In this document: one piece after another, positions 16,663 through 26,498 of the stretch
Numbering within the stretch: position 1 is the first letter of the stretch
Layout: each line of letters opens with the position of its first letter
DNA from: Pyrococcus sp. NA2
GTDB taxonomy: Archaea; Methanobacteriota_B; Thermococci; Thermococcales; Thermococcaceae
Direction: 5' to 3'
Length of the DNA: 64,000 bases
Assembly: GCF_000211475.1 (NCBI RefSeq)
Contig: NC_015474.1
Coordinates: forward strand, 1,302,001-1,366,000
The notes under the pieces: generated by a model
Databases searched by the model: none
What the model was told of the DNA's origin: nothing
The model's input: the letters and a program-made list of their open reading frames with translations, nothing else
Translations under genes and position numbers: made by a program

Positions 16663-16976
16663 TCACGGACGAGGAAATTAGGAAAGTCATAGCACCACTC
16701 CTACTTTCAGGGGCTAAGATGCTTGATAAACATTGCCCAAAGTGTGGTTCTCCATTGTTCGAAAAGGATGGGAGAGTCTTCTGTCCAGTGTGTGAGTACA
16801 GGGAAAAGAAGCAAAGGGAAGAGTTAAAAGGGGTTGAAGAAATTTTAATGGGGAAGTTTAAGGAACTGGCATCCTCAATGCCTGAGGACATTGAAGAGCT
16901 AAGGGCTCATCTAGAGGTTATGGAGAAGTTGCTTACAATAATAGAGAGGTATAAGAAACTGGAGGGAAGGAAATGA
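16659..16976 (+). CDS. Sjogren/scleroderma autoantigen 1 (p27) family Zn-ribbon protein
   Basis: The 105-residue protein has an N-terminal helix (MITDEEIRKVIAPLLLSGAKML), a zinc ribbon CPKCGSPLF...FCPVCEY (residues ~26-48) and a C-terminal helical region. This is the UPF0148/autoantigen p27 layout. Function in archaea is unknown. It is joined by 4-nt overlaps to the arginase-fold gene upstream and to a small winged-helix gene downstream, so the three form one transcript. GGAGGTGGTCCG precedes the ATG. Confidence 0.85.
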   Translation: MITDEEIRKVIAPLLLSGAKMLDKHCPKCGSPLFEKDGRVFCPVCEYREKKQREELKGVEEILMGKFKELASSMPEDIEELRAHLEVMEKLLTIIERYKKLEGRK

Positions 16977-17185
16977 AGCACCTAAAGATTATAAAAATTT
17001 TGGAAAATGGGGAGAAGAGCGAAGAGGAGATAGTAAATGAGATTAAGCTTTCAAGGCTTGAAGTTAGAAGGATACTTTTGAGACTTGCAGAACAAGGAAA
17101 AGTCGAGAGTTTTCTGAGAAATGGAAAAATATATTGGAAAATAAGGGAGAAAAGGCCGGAAGAGGAGGAATTTAAATACATCTAG
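16973..17185 (+). CDS. Small winged-helix DNA-binding protein
   Basis: The 70-residue protein is almost entirely a winged helix: KIIKILENGEKSEEEIVNEIKLSRLEVRRILLRLAEQGKVESF followed by a short beta-wing (NGKIYWKI). The highly charged sequence and small size suggest a transcription or nucleoid-associated regulator. It overlaps the Zn-ribbon protein gene by 4 nt and ends the operon; 17186-17398 is non-coding. Confidence 0.75.
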   Translation: MKHLKIIKILENGEKSEEEIVNEIKLSRLEVRRILLRLAEQGKVESFLRNGKIYWKIREKRPEEEEFKYI

Positions 17186-17398
17186 TTTTCACATTTATCC
17201 CCACACATTTTGGCTATTAATGGTAATCCCCGGAAAATTGTAATCTCACACTTTCCATGTTTTATTGTTGCATTAATATATCTAATGAATTTACTCTTTG
17301 GTTTAATAAATTTAGCATACAATCAAGACTTGTGAAGAAAAATTTATAAATTTTAAGATCAATGAAATTATTAAAATATTTAGTGGAGGAATATGAAC

Positions 17399-17917
17399 AT
17401 GAAGAAATTATTGGCAATACTAGTTTGGGTGTTGATAATAGGAACAGTTGGACTTGTTAACGCCCGGCCAACAAACAATGAAATTTTGCCTCAAGATGGA
17501 GGAGGATACTGGGAATTATGGAAGGTAGAGAGTGTAGAAGAGATTGGATCAACATATGGAGAGTGGACTACTTTGGACGAAACGATGGGATATGCTGGCC
17601 AAACTTACTCTTTCACTACGCAGGTATCATGGTCACACAAGGTAAGCGGTAGTCTAATGGTAACATACAAGATGCTTTCAGCAGCCCTCGGTTTCGATGT
17701 ACTAGAATCCGGCACTGTTCAGGTGACCATTAGTGGGAAATTTGAACATGATGGACAGAAAATAGCTTTCCAAGTAAGGCCTAAATACATGAGACATAAA
17801 GTTGTTCAGAGGAAGTATATCCATATTGATGGACAGAATTATCCAACTAATGAAAGGAGAACACTTTGGGTTGATGAATTTTTACATTACCAACACAGGG
17901 CTAAGCCATTAAATTAG
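17399..17917 (+). CDS. Secreted protein of unknown function
   Basis: The 172-residue product starts with a clear Sec signal peptide (MKKLLAILVWVLIIGTVGLVNA, cleavage after about residue 22). A beta-rich, aromatic-rich mature domain of ~150 residues with few cysteines follows. An in-frame ATG two codons upstream (17393) is only 2 nt from GGAGGA, so the second ATG, at 8 nt, is chosen. The AT-rich leader holds a likely TATA box (TTTATAAATT, 17343-17352). I recognise no family. It is followed after 12 nt by a second exported protein gene. Confidence 0.65.
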   Translation: MKKLLAILVWVLIIGTVGLVNARPTNNEILPQDGGGYWELWKVESVEEIGSTYGEWTTLDETMGYAGQTYSFTTQVSWSHKVSGSLMVTYKMLSAALGFDVLESGTVQVTISGKFEHDGQKIAFQVRPKYMRHKVVQRKYIHIDGQNYPTNERRTLWVDEFLHYQHRAKPLN

Positions 17918-17929
17918 AGGGGAAAACAA

Positions 17930-18790
17930 ATGAACACAAGAAGTATTGGCACTTTAATGCTATTAGCTATACTTTTAGGTGTGGCAGGATACATGCATTA
18001 TCATGTTCCAAAGAGAAGTGTATTCTTGACTCCAACTGCATACATATATGGAGAAATCAATGATACCATATTAATGAGGATCTATTGGATTGGAACTGAC
18101 TCAAAGGAATACAGCATTATTAAAGATTCAAATCTAACAATAGCTGGTCTTGATAATTTTGCTACACTTAAAAAATTCGAAATAAAAGAGACCGTAAGAT
18201 ACAATGATAATAGAATAAAAGCGCTGACATTAGGAATATACCTTAAATTAAAGAAAACTGGCATTCACAAAGGCAATGTAACCCTCATAATAGAGAATGA
18301 AAAAGAAAACTATCGGAAGGAAGTTAGTATGGGATCTTGGGTTTTTGAAATTGCTCCTAGGCAGGATCACCTCTTAAAAATAACTGACATGATTGACCTT
18401 GAAATTGGACCTTTTAACAAAAATGTAAGCCCAGAGTGCATGTTTGCAGTAAAAAATACTGGAGACAAAATTATAGCAATAGAAGGCGTGCAACATGATC
18501 TCCAACTTATACCAATTGAAAAGATAACCTACGTAAACGCATCTTCTTTGGACGAGATAAATGAGAACACAATTGAGATACCACTTCCTGAAGCAGGGTT
18601 GTACTTAAGGCCAAATGAAAGCAAGGTTATAATTGTACACTTTAAGAGGGAAGATTTTAGGTATCCAAGGAAACCAGTTGTGATTAGGTTTAAAATAATA
18701 TACAGAACACAGGATAAGACTCTAGAAATTCCAACAATATTCACTTATGAAGTTGTGCCACTTCCGTCCCCGAAAGATATTATCTCCTGA
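17930..18790 (+). CDS. Membrane-anchored exported protein of unknown function
   Basis: The 286-residue protein has an N-terminal hydrophobic segment (residues ~7-24, TLMLLAILLGVAGYMHYHV) that looks like an uncleaved anchor or signal. A beta-sandwich-like exterior with several N-x-S/T sequons follows. The phrase SPECMFAVKNTGDKIIAIEGV and the repeated hydrophobic-polar alternation suggest Ig-like or CARDB-type folds. GAGGGGA lies 8 nt before the ATG. It is co-oriented with and close to the secreted protein at 17399, and its 3' end overlaps the convergent DUF2103 gene by 11 nt. No function can be assigned. Confidence 0.6.
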   Translation: MNTRSIGTLMLLAILLGVAGYMHYHVPKRSVFLTPTAYIYGEINDTILMRIYWIGTDSKEYSIIKDSNLTIAGLDNFATLKKFEIKETVRYNDNRIKALTLGIYLKLKKTGIHKGNVTLIIENEKENYRKEVSMGSWVFEIAPRQDHLLKITDMIDLEIGPFNKNVSPECMFAVKNTGDKIIAIEGVQHDLQLIPIEKITYVNASSLDEINENTIEIPLPEAGLYLRPNESKVIIVHFKREDFRYPRKPVVIRFKIIYRTQDKTLEIPTIFTYEVVPLPSPKDIIS

Positions 18791-19076
18791 ATTCTTTCAT
18801 TAATCTTTCAATTTCGTTCTTCACTTTTTCCCTATGAGCTCTGTCAACTACAAGAAATATCTCCTGGACACTTCCATCGCTCTTCGCTATGAGTTTTAAT
18901 CCTGTTTTTGTCTCCCTGGTTACCTTAATTTCGAAGCCTCTAGAGTCACTAGCATATATCCTTCCAGGAATAACTTTCTTAACGCCCTGAATTTTAGCAA
19001 TCTTTTCCAATGGCCTCTCTAGCCCTTTTAAAAAATGGTGCTCTCTCTTAACCCCATTTTTAAGATGCTTGGGCAT
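18780..19076 (-). CDS. DUF2103 family predicted metal-binding protein
   Basis: The 98-residue basic protein resembles the DUF2103 family of small archaeal proteins. It has an N-terminal HxxxHH-like run (KREHHFLKGLE), the central KKVIPGRIYAS segment, and a C-terminal basic helix. The predicted metal binding comes from the family description. Gene lies downstream of and co-oriented with trmBL2, separated by 45 nt that include a TTTAAA box, so it may have its own promoter. Role unknown. Confidence 0.65.
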   Translation of the reverse strand: MPKHLKNGVKREHHFLKGLERPLEKIAKIQGVKKVIPGRIYASDSRGFEIKVTRETKTGLKLIAKSDGSVQEIFLVVDRAHREKVKNEIERLMKEFRR

Positions 19077-19121
19077 GTCAAAAGATAAGCTAAAAAGTTT
19101 AAAAGTTTAAAGAGAAGAAAA

Positions 19122-19922
19122 TTAGACTTCAGCAGGTTCTGCTTTCTCCCAGTATTCATCAAACTTCTTCTTAAACAGCTCAACTATTCTGTGATCCTTT
19201 ATCCAAACTTGGGTTTCATAGTTGAAGTACCTTGCTGCCAAGTCCTCAAGTGCGAAGAACACCTCCTCATCACAGACCAGCATTGGTAGGTCGAACTTGT
19301 CAAGAACCTTCAGCTCGAGCTTTCCATCTTTTGCATACTGCAGGATCTTTGATCCCTTTAGCCTTGGTAAGAGGTTCTTTGTGAGGAGTATCTTCGTCTT
19401 TACTCCCTTATCAACGGCCCTAATTATGTCATCCTCAAGGTTTATCGCTATGAATCCATCATCAGCCAGAAGTATTTCTCTTTCAACTTCCTCAAGCATT
19501 TCCTTTGTCTTCAGCGTTGAGTTCTTTATCCCTCTTACCACCCAAACTCTCTCAACGCCATACTTTGGAACCTCTGTTTCGATTAGGGGAGCCATTAGTT
19601 CAAGGAGCTCTTCTTTAGCCTTCTTCTTGGCCTCGAGCTCTTCCTTAACTCTTTCTTGCCAATCTTGGATAAACTTCTCTAGAACGTTTGCTGGGTGGAC
19701 TGGTCTGTATTTGTTCGTCTTTCCCGGCTGGTTCATTGCAAAACCCTTCTTTTCCAAGCTCCTAAGTACATCGTAAGTTCTTGGAGCTGGAACTTCAGAA
19801 ACGCTTGCCAACTCTGCTGGTGTAAGGACTCCAAACGCAACTAGTGCAACATATGCCCTTGCCTCATATAAGTTCAGTTCAAAGTGTTCTTGTAATAATT
19901 CAACCATTCTCTCTTTGCTCAT
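19122..19922 (-). CDS. trmBL2: TrmBL2-type chromatin protein / global repressor
   Basis: The 266-residue protein is a TrmB-family member closely matching TrmBL2 of Pyrococcus/Thermococcus, an abundant DNA-binding protein that forms thick filaments on DNA and represses many genes. The N-terminal winged helix (residues ~15-75, with ELASVSEVPAPRTYDVLRSLEKKGF) is followed by a coiled-coil region (KEELEAKKKAKEELLELM) and a C-terminal domain. That domain corresponds to the TrmB region but lacks the sugar-binding extension. The first in-frame ATG (19937) precedes GGTGGT; ATG 19922 after that site is used. It lies downstream of reverse gyrase, separated by a 200-nt AT-rich spacer with several TATA-like elements. 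Confidence 0.9.
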   Translation of the reverse strand: MSKERMVELLQEHFELNLYEARAYVALVAFGVLTPAELASVSEVPAPRTYDVLRSLEKKGFAMNQPGKTNKYRPVHPANVLEKFIQDWQERVKEELEAKKKAKEELLELMAPLIETEVPKYGVERVWVVRGIKNSTLKTKEMLEEVEREILLADDGFIAINLEDDIIRAVDKGVKTKILLTKNLLPRLKGSKILQYAKDGKLELKVLDKFDLPMLVCDEEVFFALEDLAARYFNYETQVWIKDHRIVELFKKKFDEYWEKAEPAEV

Positions 19923-20124
19923 TTTTACCACCGTCATGGAATTGTCAATATAACTGGTGATGACATGTTATATAAATCTTTCCCTTGTATGAAATTAAAG
20001 TCATAACTTTATAGCATATTGGTAGGTAATACTTGGAATGCTCAGACTAGAATTGCATCATAATGCATATGGGTTACTAACTAATAAAATTTTCTACATA
20101 AAATTTGGAAAGAAGTGGGAGAAC

Positions 20125-23100
20125 TCACTTAACATAGGCCTTAATTTCGTCATAAAGTTCATTTAAAACATCCTGATAGTCCGCTTTTGCTTCTTCGACC
20201 ATATCCATTATTTTCTCTAACTGTCTAGTCCTCTCCTCATTGACGAGAGGTTTATACTTGCTCATGAGATATTGATATACTTTGATTCCTTTCTCAGTCG
20301 GCACTAGCTTCTTCTTACCCTTCGTCTCTATAACGTAGCCCCTCTGCAGTAGGGTTTGAACGATCTTAGCATAGGTAGACGGCCTTCCTATTCCCCTCTC
20401 CTTCATCAATGCTATGACATCTCCCTGGGTATACAGTGAAACTTTTGGAGCTCTCCACTGTTTAACCTCCTTCACCTTGATTACCTGTCCCTTCTCAAGC
20501 TTTGGTATCTTCTTCAGTGGAAGAGGCTTGATCCTTGACCAACCATCATAGATCACATCTATATATCCCTCTACTTCAACATCACCAAATGGCGTGCTTA
20601 TTATTGCCTCCTCATAGATTACCTTTGCAGGCTTCATCTGGCTGGCTATGAATCTCCTAAAGATCAAATCATAAAGTCTGAAGTGATCCCTAGTTAGGTT
20701 CCTGGGCAACGTTATTATTCCATCCCTGATCAACTGGATAAGCCTTCCAGTATCCACTGGTCTGGTGGGCCTTATAGCTTCATGAGCTCCTTCCTCTCCC
20801 CACTTCCTGGGGGCAAAGTATTCCTCACCAATTTCCTGAGTTATATATTCCTTTGCTATCTCTATTCCGGTATTGCTGACATGAGTGCTATCTGTCCTGT
20901 GGTATGTACATAGACCAAGCTCGAAGAGGTCCTGAGCAAGTTGCATCGTCTTGGTTGCAGAGAAGCCTAGGAATCTTGAGGCATCCTGAAGCATTGCATC
21001 AGTAGTGTAAGGTGGCAGTGGATTTATCTCCCTCTCCTCTATTACAACATCCTTTACGGTAACCTCACTGACGTTCCCTTTTGCGTTCTCAATTGTTATA
21101 CTTATCCCATTCTCCAATACTAGACCCAGGAAATCCGTCTCACTTTCAGTAAATTCCTTGTACCTCTGGACTATCCAGCCAAGGACGGGAGTCTGTACCC
21201 TTCCAGCTGACAAATTCCTGTTTTCAAAAACCTCCCAGAGCTTCTGACTTAGCTCAAACCCAATCCATCTATCCTCTATTCTTCTGACGAGTTGAGCATT
21301 AACTCTATCCTCATTTATGTCTCTGGCCTCTCTAATTGCCTTGAGAATTGCGGGCCTTGTGACCTCATGGAATTCTATTCTCTTTATATTTGGAGTGTAA
21401 GGACTGAGAACGTTCCTTATGTCCCAAGCTATCTTCTCACCCTCAGTATCTGGATCTGTTCCGATGAGTATCTCATCAACCTCCAATGCTAGCTCTCTCA
21501 TCGCCTTGACGTTCTCTAGGGCATCGTGAACGTTCCTGCTTCCGCACTTTGGACATACACCCTTCTGCTCCCAATCCACGAATTGATGTCCACAATCCCT
21601 GCACCTCTTTATTGTATCGTAAATTGGAACGAAGTATGGCTTTCCATTTCTCTTTAGCATTAGAACACCATGATAACCCTCGGTTGTTACGAGATCAAAC
21701 ATGTGTCCACCACTTGCAAGTATCGTCAGCATTCTGTCACCTATGCTGACCTCATAGGCTACTAGATCTCCTATCTTCCTCTTACTTGGCTGTCCAAAGA
21801 AGCTCGCTATTGTTCTAGCCTTATTCGGACTTTCAACTATCATTAATGCAGATTTCACAAGGTCTTTAACTTGTTCGCTGATTTTGCCCTCTATTACCAT
21901 CCTAACCTTTTTTCTGTCTTCGTCAATTTCCCTCAGAACATCATCTATGTCAACCTCATCAAACCTTTTCATCTCGAACTCAACGAAACGCCATCTCATC
22001 TGTCTTAAGAGACCATTGAAGACCTTCTCATCGTCCACTATCACGACGCTTAGCCCTTTAGTTATTCCTCCAGCGAAGAGCCTGCTTGTTCTTCCACTAG
22101 CTTGGATGTACGTTCTAACATCTGGAATTTCTATGTACAATTTGCCTTCTATCTCCTTCAGACTTAGGAAGGGATTCTCTGCTATCCTCTTAATGACCTC
22201 TTCATCTTTTAAAACAGCCCTCAGGAACTCAACAGCACTCTTAAAAACCTCCAACACATGGTTATAGAACCCTTCAAGTTCTAATCCTTCGGCTAAAGCC
22301 TCCTCTATCTTCATGAGCTCGTACTGTGGAATGTTCCTTATTAACCTTCTAAGCCTTGCATATAGTTTCTCCCCCTCTGCTCTCTTATCCTCGGGTAAAA
22401 ACTCGAGGATCTCTGACATCAGTCCTAGAACCCTGTATATCGTTGGTTGTTCTAGATCCATAGAGAATCTGAACTTTGGAACCCCTGTGAATATTGCGAA
22501 TCTAACCAGGTGAGGTAGATCTAGACCTCTAACTATCGTTCCATAATATGTGGCAACGCCAACTAAATAATCAACTTCTTCATTCTCAAATAGTTCTATT
22601 CCCTTCTTACTCTTTGCAGATACCAGTTCTACCCTGAATCCCTTCTTCTTCAAATACTCCGTTAATTTCTCAGCATATTCAATTCCCCTATCGATTGGAA
22701 CGAAAATCAAACCACCTTTGCCTAACTTCCTAAGCAACTCCTCGACATGTTCCTCAATTGACTTCTCTGGAATCAGGTATGTATCGACAATATTCCTGAG
22801 AACACTCCTACCACTCCCAACTTCAAATCCTAGCAATTCTCTATACAGCTTTATCCTATCTCCCCTGGCAGTTCCAGTGGCAGATGCAACTATCAAGATT
22901 CCAATATTGTTGTTCTTCTTATAGGCTTCTATTTCTCTTTCAGCTTTCTCTATCTCTCTATTGAGCTTCTCTACTTCTTCCTCTTTCCCCTCATTCTGGA
23001 GTAGCTTTGCCAACTGTTTCTTCAGTTTTATTATCTCCCATGCCTTGTTTATCATCTCCTCACTAAAGCCCAGCATTAACAGCGATCTGTCTATGTTCTT

Positions 23101-23769
23101 GCTTGCCTTGAGAAATGCATCAACGTCATCAACAAATATGAGATCGAACCTCTTATCCCTAAGTAGCTCATCAAATCTAGTCGCCAAAAACTGACTTGAA
23201 GTTACTAGAATATCGAAATCTCCATTCCTAATCTTCTCTAATGCCTCCTCCTTTTCTTTCTTCTTTAAATTCCCATGATAATAAACAAGGTTCACATTCA
23301 ATTTTGCTCTCTCGAGCATTGCCTTAATCTTCTTGACAGTCTGGATAACTAAAGGCGTCGTCGGCACAACTATATAGCTCTTCTTCCCCTTGGTTGCAAA
23401 GTATATTGAGATAAATGCTCCAAATGTGCTCTTACCCATCCCGGTCGGAGCGATTATGGAGAAACTCTTTCCCCTTATTATCCTCTTTACCCAAGTTCTC
23501 TGGGCACTCCAAAACCTGAACCCTGTTGCCCTCTCAAACAACTCTTCCACTTCAGAAACCTCTTTATTTAATCTGTAAAGCTCTTCCCAGTCCTTTAGCG
23601 TATCCCTAAGCTTTAGGGCATTTCTGATGGCCTCTATAAGTTTATCGTAATCTTGGAGAACAATGGGCTCGGCCAAACAGCCTTCGCAGGGATTCTTACT
23701 TGAAAGCCTCTCATCGGTTATCGCACCACCACAATTTGGACACATCCCCCTATAAATGGCCTTCATCAT
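20125..23769 (-). CDS. rgy: Reverse gyrase
   Basis: The 1214-residue enzyme introduces positive supercoils with ATP and is the hallmark of hyperthermophiles. The N-terminal half is a helicase-like module. It has a zinc finger (C10, C13, C28, C31), Walker [12 protein letters not shown] near residue 110, motif II VDDVDAF and [10 protein letters not shown]. The C-terminal half is a type IA topoisomerase: the TOPRIM start [30 protein letters not shown], a second zinc finger CRDCGHQ...CPKCG, and the catalytic Tyr in [14 protein letters not shown]. There is no intein, unlike some Pyrococcus copies. Two consecutive Met codons occur at the start; GAGGGAGAC precedes them and either may be used. Confidence 0.97.
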   Translation of the reverse strand: MMKAIYRGMCPNCGGAITDERLSSKNPCEGCLAEPIVLQDYDKLIEAIRNALKLRDTLKDWEELYRLNKEVSEVEELFERATGFRFWSAQRTWVKRIIRGKSFSIIAPTGMGKSTFGAFISIYFATKGKKSYIVVPTTPLVIQTVKKIKAMLERAKLNVNLVYYHGNLKKKEKEEALEKIRNGDFDILVTSSQFLATRFDELLRDKRFDLIFVDDVDAFLKASKNIDRSLLMLGFSEEMINKAWEIIKLKKQLAKLLQNEGKEEEVEKLNREIEKAEREIEAYKKNNNIGILIVASATGTARGDRIKLYRELLGFEVGSGRSVLRNIVDTYLIPEKSIEEHVEELLRKLGKGGLIFVPIDRGIEYAEKLTEYLKKKGFRVELVSAKSKKGIELFENEEVDYLVGVATYYGTIVRGLDLPHLVRFAIFTGVPKFRFSMDLEQPTIYRVLGLMSEILEFLPEDKRAEGEKLYARLRRLIRNIPQYELMKIEEALAEGLELEGFYNHVLEVFKSAVEFLRAVLKDEEVIKRIAENPFLSLKEIEGKLYIEIPDVRTYIQASGRTSRLFAGGITKGLSVVIVDDEKVFNGLLRQMRWRFVEFEMKRFDEVDIDDVLREIDEDRKKVRMVIEGKISEQVKDLVKSALMIVESPNKARTIASFFGQPSKRKIGDLVAYEVSIGDRMLTILASGGHMFDLVTTEGYHGVLMLKRNGKPYFVPIYDTIKRCRDCGHQFVDWEQKGVCPKCGSRNVHDALENVKAMRELALEVDEILIGTDPDTEGEKIAWDIRNVLSPYTPNIKRIEFHEVTRPAILKAIREARDINEDRVNAQLVRRIEDRWIGFELSQKLWEVFENRNLSAGRVQTPVLGWIVQRYKEFTESETDFLGLVLENGISITIENAKGNVSEVTVKDVVIEEREINPLPPYTTDAMLQDASRFLGFSATKTMQLAQDLFELGLCTYHRTDSTHVSNTGIEIAKEYITQEIGEEYFAPRKWGEEGAHEAIRPTRPVDTGRLIQLIRDGIITLPRNLTRDHFRLYDLIFRRFIASQMKPAKVIYEEAIISTPFGDVEVEGYIDVIYDGWSRIKPLPLKKIPKLEKGQVIKVKEVKQWRAPKVSLYTQGDVIALMKERGIGRPSTYAKIVQTLLQRGYVIETKGKKKLVPTEKGIKVYQYLMSKYKPLVNEERTRQLEKIMDMVEEAKADYQDVLNELYDEIKAYVK

Positions 23770-23876
23770 GTCTCCCTCTTATCAATATTTCCACGACTTG
23801 ATTTTTAAAAAGGTTTCTTAATCCTCAAAATCCAAAAATAACCTCTATAAATTCTCCTAATAAAATTAAATAAATC

Positions 23877-24293
23877 TTAGAGGGTTAGCGGCCAGAGGGC
23901 AAGTCCGTCTTCAGTCGGCTTTCTTTCTAAAATATCTCCCTTCAACTCTTGAATGACAACTTCGGCAACGAAAACTTTTCCCTCAATTAAATGTCCCCCA
24001 AATACCCTGCCTTCATGATCTCCCAATGTGACGTGAACATGAACAAAAGGCCTTCCATCCTTAAGGCTTATGTTCCCCATTAATGACAACAATTCATAGG
24101 TGCCCTCAAGTTCAATAACCTTATACCTCTTTTCCTCCTCAAGAAAGTATCCAATCTTCGGATTCTTTAAGGTTCCAATTCCATTAACTGTTCCAACTCT
24201 GATTCCCTCCTTTTCGCAGATCCTTGCTATGTATTCAACTATCTCCTCTCCCTTTGGAACTCTAAACATGTAAACTCTGCCAATCGAGAACAT
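23877..24293 (-). CDS. PPC (DUF296) domain protein
   Basis: The 138-residue protein is a stand-alone plant-and-prokaryote-conserved (PPC/DUF296) domain. The motifs VGTVNGIGTLKNPKIGYF and FVHVHVTLGDHEGRVFGGHL carry the histidines that bind metal in solved members. In plants the domain accompanies AT-hooks; the archaeal proteins are trimers of unclear function, often annotated as DNA-binding. It lies upstream of reverse gyrase on the same strand, about 107 nt away. Family is clear, role unknown. Confidence 0.85.
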   Translation of the reverse strand: MFSIGRVYMFRVPKGEEIVEYIARICEKEGIRVGTVNGIGTLKNPKIGYFLEEEKRYKVIELEGTYELLSLMGNISLKDGRPFVHVHVTLGDHEGRVFGGHLIEGKVFVAEVVIQELKGDILERKPTEDGLALWPLTL

Positions 24294-24360
24294 CCCAAAT
24301 CACCACTAGCCAATAAAACAAAAGCATATAAAATGTTAGGGGAAGTATTGAGTGATAGCC

Positions 24361-24693
24361 ATGCCGTTTGGATGGGGAAGGGGGAGGGGTAGAAGGAGAA
24401 AGATGAGGATGATAGGCTTTCTTCCTCAGGCTAGACACTTCTATCCAGCAACACCACCGTTTGGGCCTCCAAAGCCACCAATAATAATGACATATGAAGA
24501 ATTTGAAGCCCTAAGACTAGTTGATTATGAGGGATTAACTCAAGAGGAAGCTGGAAAAAGGATGGGAGTCTCGAGGGGAACCCTATGGAGGGCCCTCTCG
24601 TCAGCAAGGAAGAAAGTGGCTCAGATGCTCGTTGAGGGAAGGGAGTTAATAATTCTACCCCAGGGAAACGAGGTAATCAGTGATGAGAAATGA
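24361..24693 (+). CDS. UPF0251/DUF134 HTH protein
   Basis: The 110-residue protein has an Arg-rich N-terminus (PFGWGRGRGRRRK), a proline-rich stretch and a sigma-70 region-4-like helix-turn-helix (TYEEFEALRLVDYEGLTQEEAGKRMGVSRGTLWRALSSARKK). This matches UPF0251/DUF134 DNA-binding proteins. A GTG at 24352 is in frame, but the short GTGAT there acts better as a ribosome site for ATG 24361. The N-terminal Gly/Arg stretch differs from the usual MPRPRR start. It overlaps the next gene by 4 nt and is divergent from the PPC protein. Confidence 0.8.
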   Translation: MPFGWGRGRGRRRKMRMIGFLPQARHFYPATPPFGPPKPPIIMTYEEFEALRLVDYEGLTQEEAGKRMGVSRGTLWRALSSARKKVAQMLVEGRELIILPQGNEVISDEK

Positions 24694-25508
24694 AAAGGTT
24701 AATTCCAATCTTAATTCTAATTCTAATGGCAGGTCTTGTCCAGGGAAACAAAGTTGAAGTGTTAGTTTTTCCTGACGGTTATGCGAGGGTTGATTTAACG
24801 TTGAACGTAACTTCTGGAGAAAACATTTCTATAGCATTGCCTGTGTATGAGTTCTCAAATTTAAGCGTGAAATTGAATGGAAGGGAAATTCATTTCATCT
24901 TAAATGAAAATGGAATAGTCGTCTATCCCAATGAGAACGGAACTCTTGAGATAAGTTATTTGACACCAGAATTAACGGAAAAACATGGAAAAGTTTGGAG
25001 GGTGAATTTGCCATTTAACTTCACCAAGGAGGTCACGCTGCCCAAGGATAGTGTCATTGTAGGACTTTCGGGAATTCCCCTGGCGATAACCGAAAATTCC
25101 GTGATAATGCCCAAGGGAAATCAGTACGTTGAATACGTGCTTCCCCATATAGCTGAGGGTACCAAAAATAACACCCAAGTGCTTCCAACATTAGTTGCCT
25201 TCCTTATAGGAGCTCTGTTGGGTAGATACTGGAGGAGGATTAAGATATCAATGTCCAGAGGTGTTTCAATTGAAGATCTAGCTGATAAGTATAACTTAAA
25301 CAAAGACGAGCAGGAGGTGTTACTTTACATAGCTGAAAAAGGGGGAAGAGCGAAGCAGGCCGAAATAAGAAATGATCTTGGAATACCAAGGACAACAACC
25401 TGGAGGATACTTAGAAGACTGGAAAAAGAAGGACTCGTCAAGTTGAGCAAGGTGAACAATGAAACTTTGGTTGAACTCAAAATTAGATTAAAAATTAAGG
25501 AAGACTAG
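24690..25508 (+). CDS. Membrane-anchored winged-helix regulator
   Basis: The 272-residue protein has an unusual layout. A signal peptide (MKRLIPILILILMAGLVQG) leads a ~145-residue exported beta-rich domain with NVT/NIS/NGT sequons. One transmembrane helix (LPTLVAFLIGALLGRYW, near residue 175) and a cytoplasmic C-terminal winged helix follow (SIEDLADKYNLNKDEQEVLLYIAEKGGRAKQAEIRNDLGIPRTTTWRILRRLEKEGLV). The topology would let an external signal reach a DNA-binding domain. Similar proteins are common in Thermococcales but uncharacterised. It is co-translated with the UPF0251 gene (4-nt overlap) and converges with the membrane protein at 25505. Confidence 0.75.
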   Translation: MKRLIPILILILMAGLVQGNKVEVLVFPDGYARVDLTLNVTSGENISIALPVYEFSNLSVKLNGREIHFILNENGIVVYPNENGTLEISYLTPELTEKHGKVWRVNLPFNFTKEVTLPKDSVIVGLSGIPLAITENSVIMPKGNQYVEYVLPHIAEGTKNNTQVLPTLVAFLIGALLGRYWRRIKISMSRGVSIEDLADKYNLNKDEQEVLLYIAEKGGRAKQAEIRNDLGIPRTTTWRILRRLEKEGLVKLSKVNNETLVELKIRLKIKED

Positions 25509-25972
25509 CTTCTTTGTTGTGTTCTCCCTGGACCTCCCAGGGCAAGTCCCAAGATCGAGAGTATCATTATAAGGAATATGCCATATTCCGGAACGATGTT
25601 CTTTGTCATGAGGAGTAACAACATGAACAAACTTCCAATTAAGGAAAGAGCAAAACCTGCCCTTGAAAATAATGCAAGCACCGCTCCTATTGGCGTTACA
25701 AAGAGAAGGCCCAGGAAGGTTATTATGAGCAACGTCATCATGTTTAGTTCAAGGGGTTCATAATCCTCTTTAAGGAAATCGTAGAGTAAACTCGTTAGGT
25801 TACTATAACTTTCTCTGACAATCGATTTCATGAGAAGGGTTGCTGATGCAAGTGCTACTGGTCCGTATGGCACTTCATAAGTTTTTTCGTTTAATTCCAA
25901 CTTAATAACTGGAGCAACGAGGATTGTAAGGATTAATAAAATTGCAATTCCGATTCTAGCTAACCTTCCCAT
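25505..25972 (-). CDS. Small polytopic membrane protein of unknown function
   Basis: The 155-residue protein has about four hydrophobic segments: the N-terminal IGIAILLILTILVAPVI, two central ones around residues 80-125, and one near the C-terminus. An extracellular loop of ~50 residues lies between the first and second. The tail GPGRTQQRS is polar. It converges on the membrane-anchored regulator with a 4-nt overlap. No family is recognised. Confidence 0.6.
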   Translation of the reverse strand: MGRLARIGIAILLILTILVAPVIKLELNEKTYEVPYGPVALASATLLMKSIVRESYSNLTSLLYDFLKEDYEPLELNMMTLLIITFLGLLFVTPIGAVLALFSRAGFALSLIGSLFMLLLLMTKNIVPEYGIFLIMILSILGLALGGPGRTQQRS

Positions 25973-26207
25973 TTTTCTTCACCTCAATATCTGCCGCATG
26001 TAATCCCTTATAAAAATATTGAGACTTGATCTAAATACGTTGTATAATAGTTATTTGAAAACTAATTATCTCGACTTTTAGTAACTTTTAAATGTTATAA
26101 TCTAATAATTTAACATCAATAAATATAGTTATCATGACGATGTAGTTATATATGCCATTATTCCGAGTGATCGAATCCAATAAAATATGGTAAAAAATAT
26201 ACATTTT

Positions 26208-26498
26208 TTACTTATTTAATTCATTAAGAGCTTTTCTTGTTGCTTCGATAATTTCTTCTATTCCAATTCCAAATATTCTATCGTTCAACTCCATGAAGGC
26301 ATTCCTAATTTCCTCCTCGATGTATTCGATTGGCACCTCTATCCTCTCCAGTCTCTCTATGATCTTTTCAAATTCTTCTCCTGGATCGACAAAGAAATCT
26401 CCCGTTATCAGGACCCCTTTCACAATGCCATCTTCGACATTAAGGCAGACTTTAACTAGTTTACCACCTGGACGCTTCTTCTCACCACACACTATCAT
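26208..26498 (-). CDS. Lipoate-protein ligase, C-terminal accessory subunit
   Basis: The 96-residue protein matches the small LplA C-terminal domain that is a separate polypeptide in many archaea. Recognisable elements are KRPGGKLVKVCLNVEDGIVKGVLITGDFFVDP and the helical tail. In Thermoplasma the equivalent subunit is needed for lipoate adenylation by the catalytic subunit. It overlaps the catalytic-subunit gene by 4 nt, so the two are made together. Upstream and downstream regions are AT-rich and non-coding. Confidence 0.82.
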   Translation of the reverse strand: MIVCGEKKRPGGKLVKVCLNVEDGIVKGVLITGDFFVDPGEEFEKIIERLERIEVPIEYIEEEIRNAFMELNDRIFGIGIEEIIEATRKALNELNK

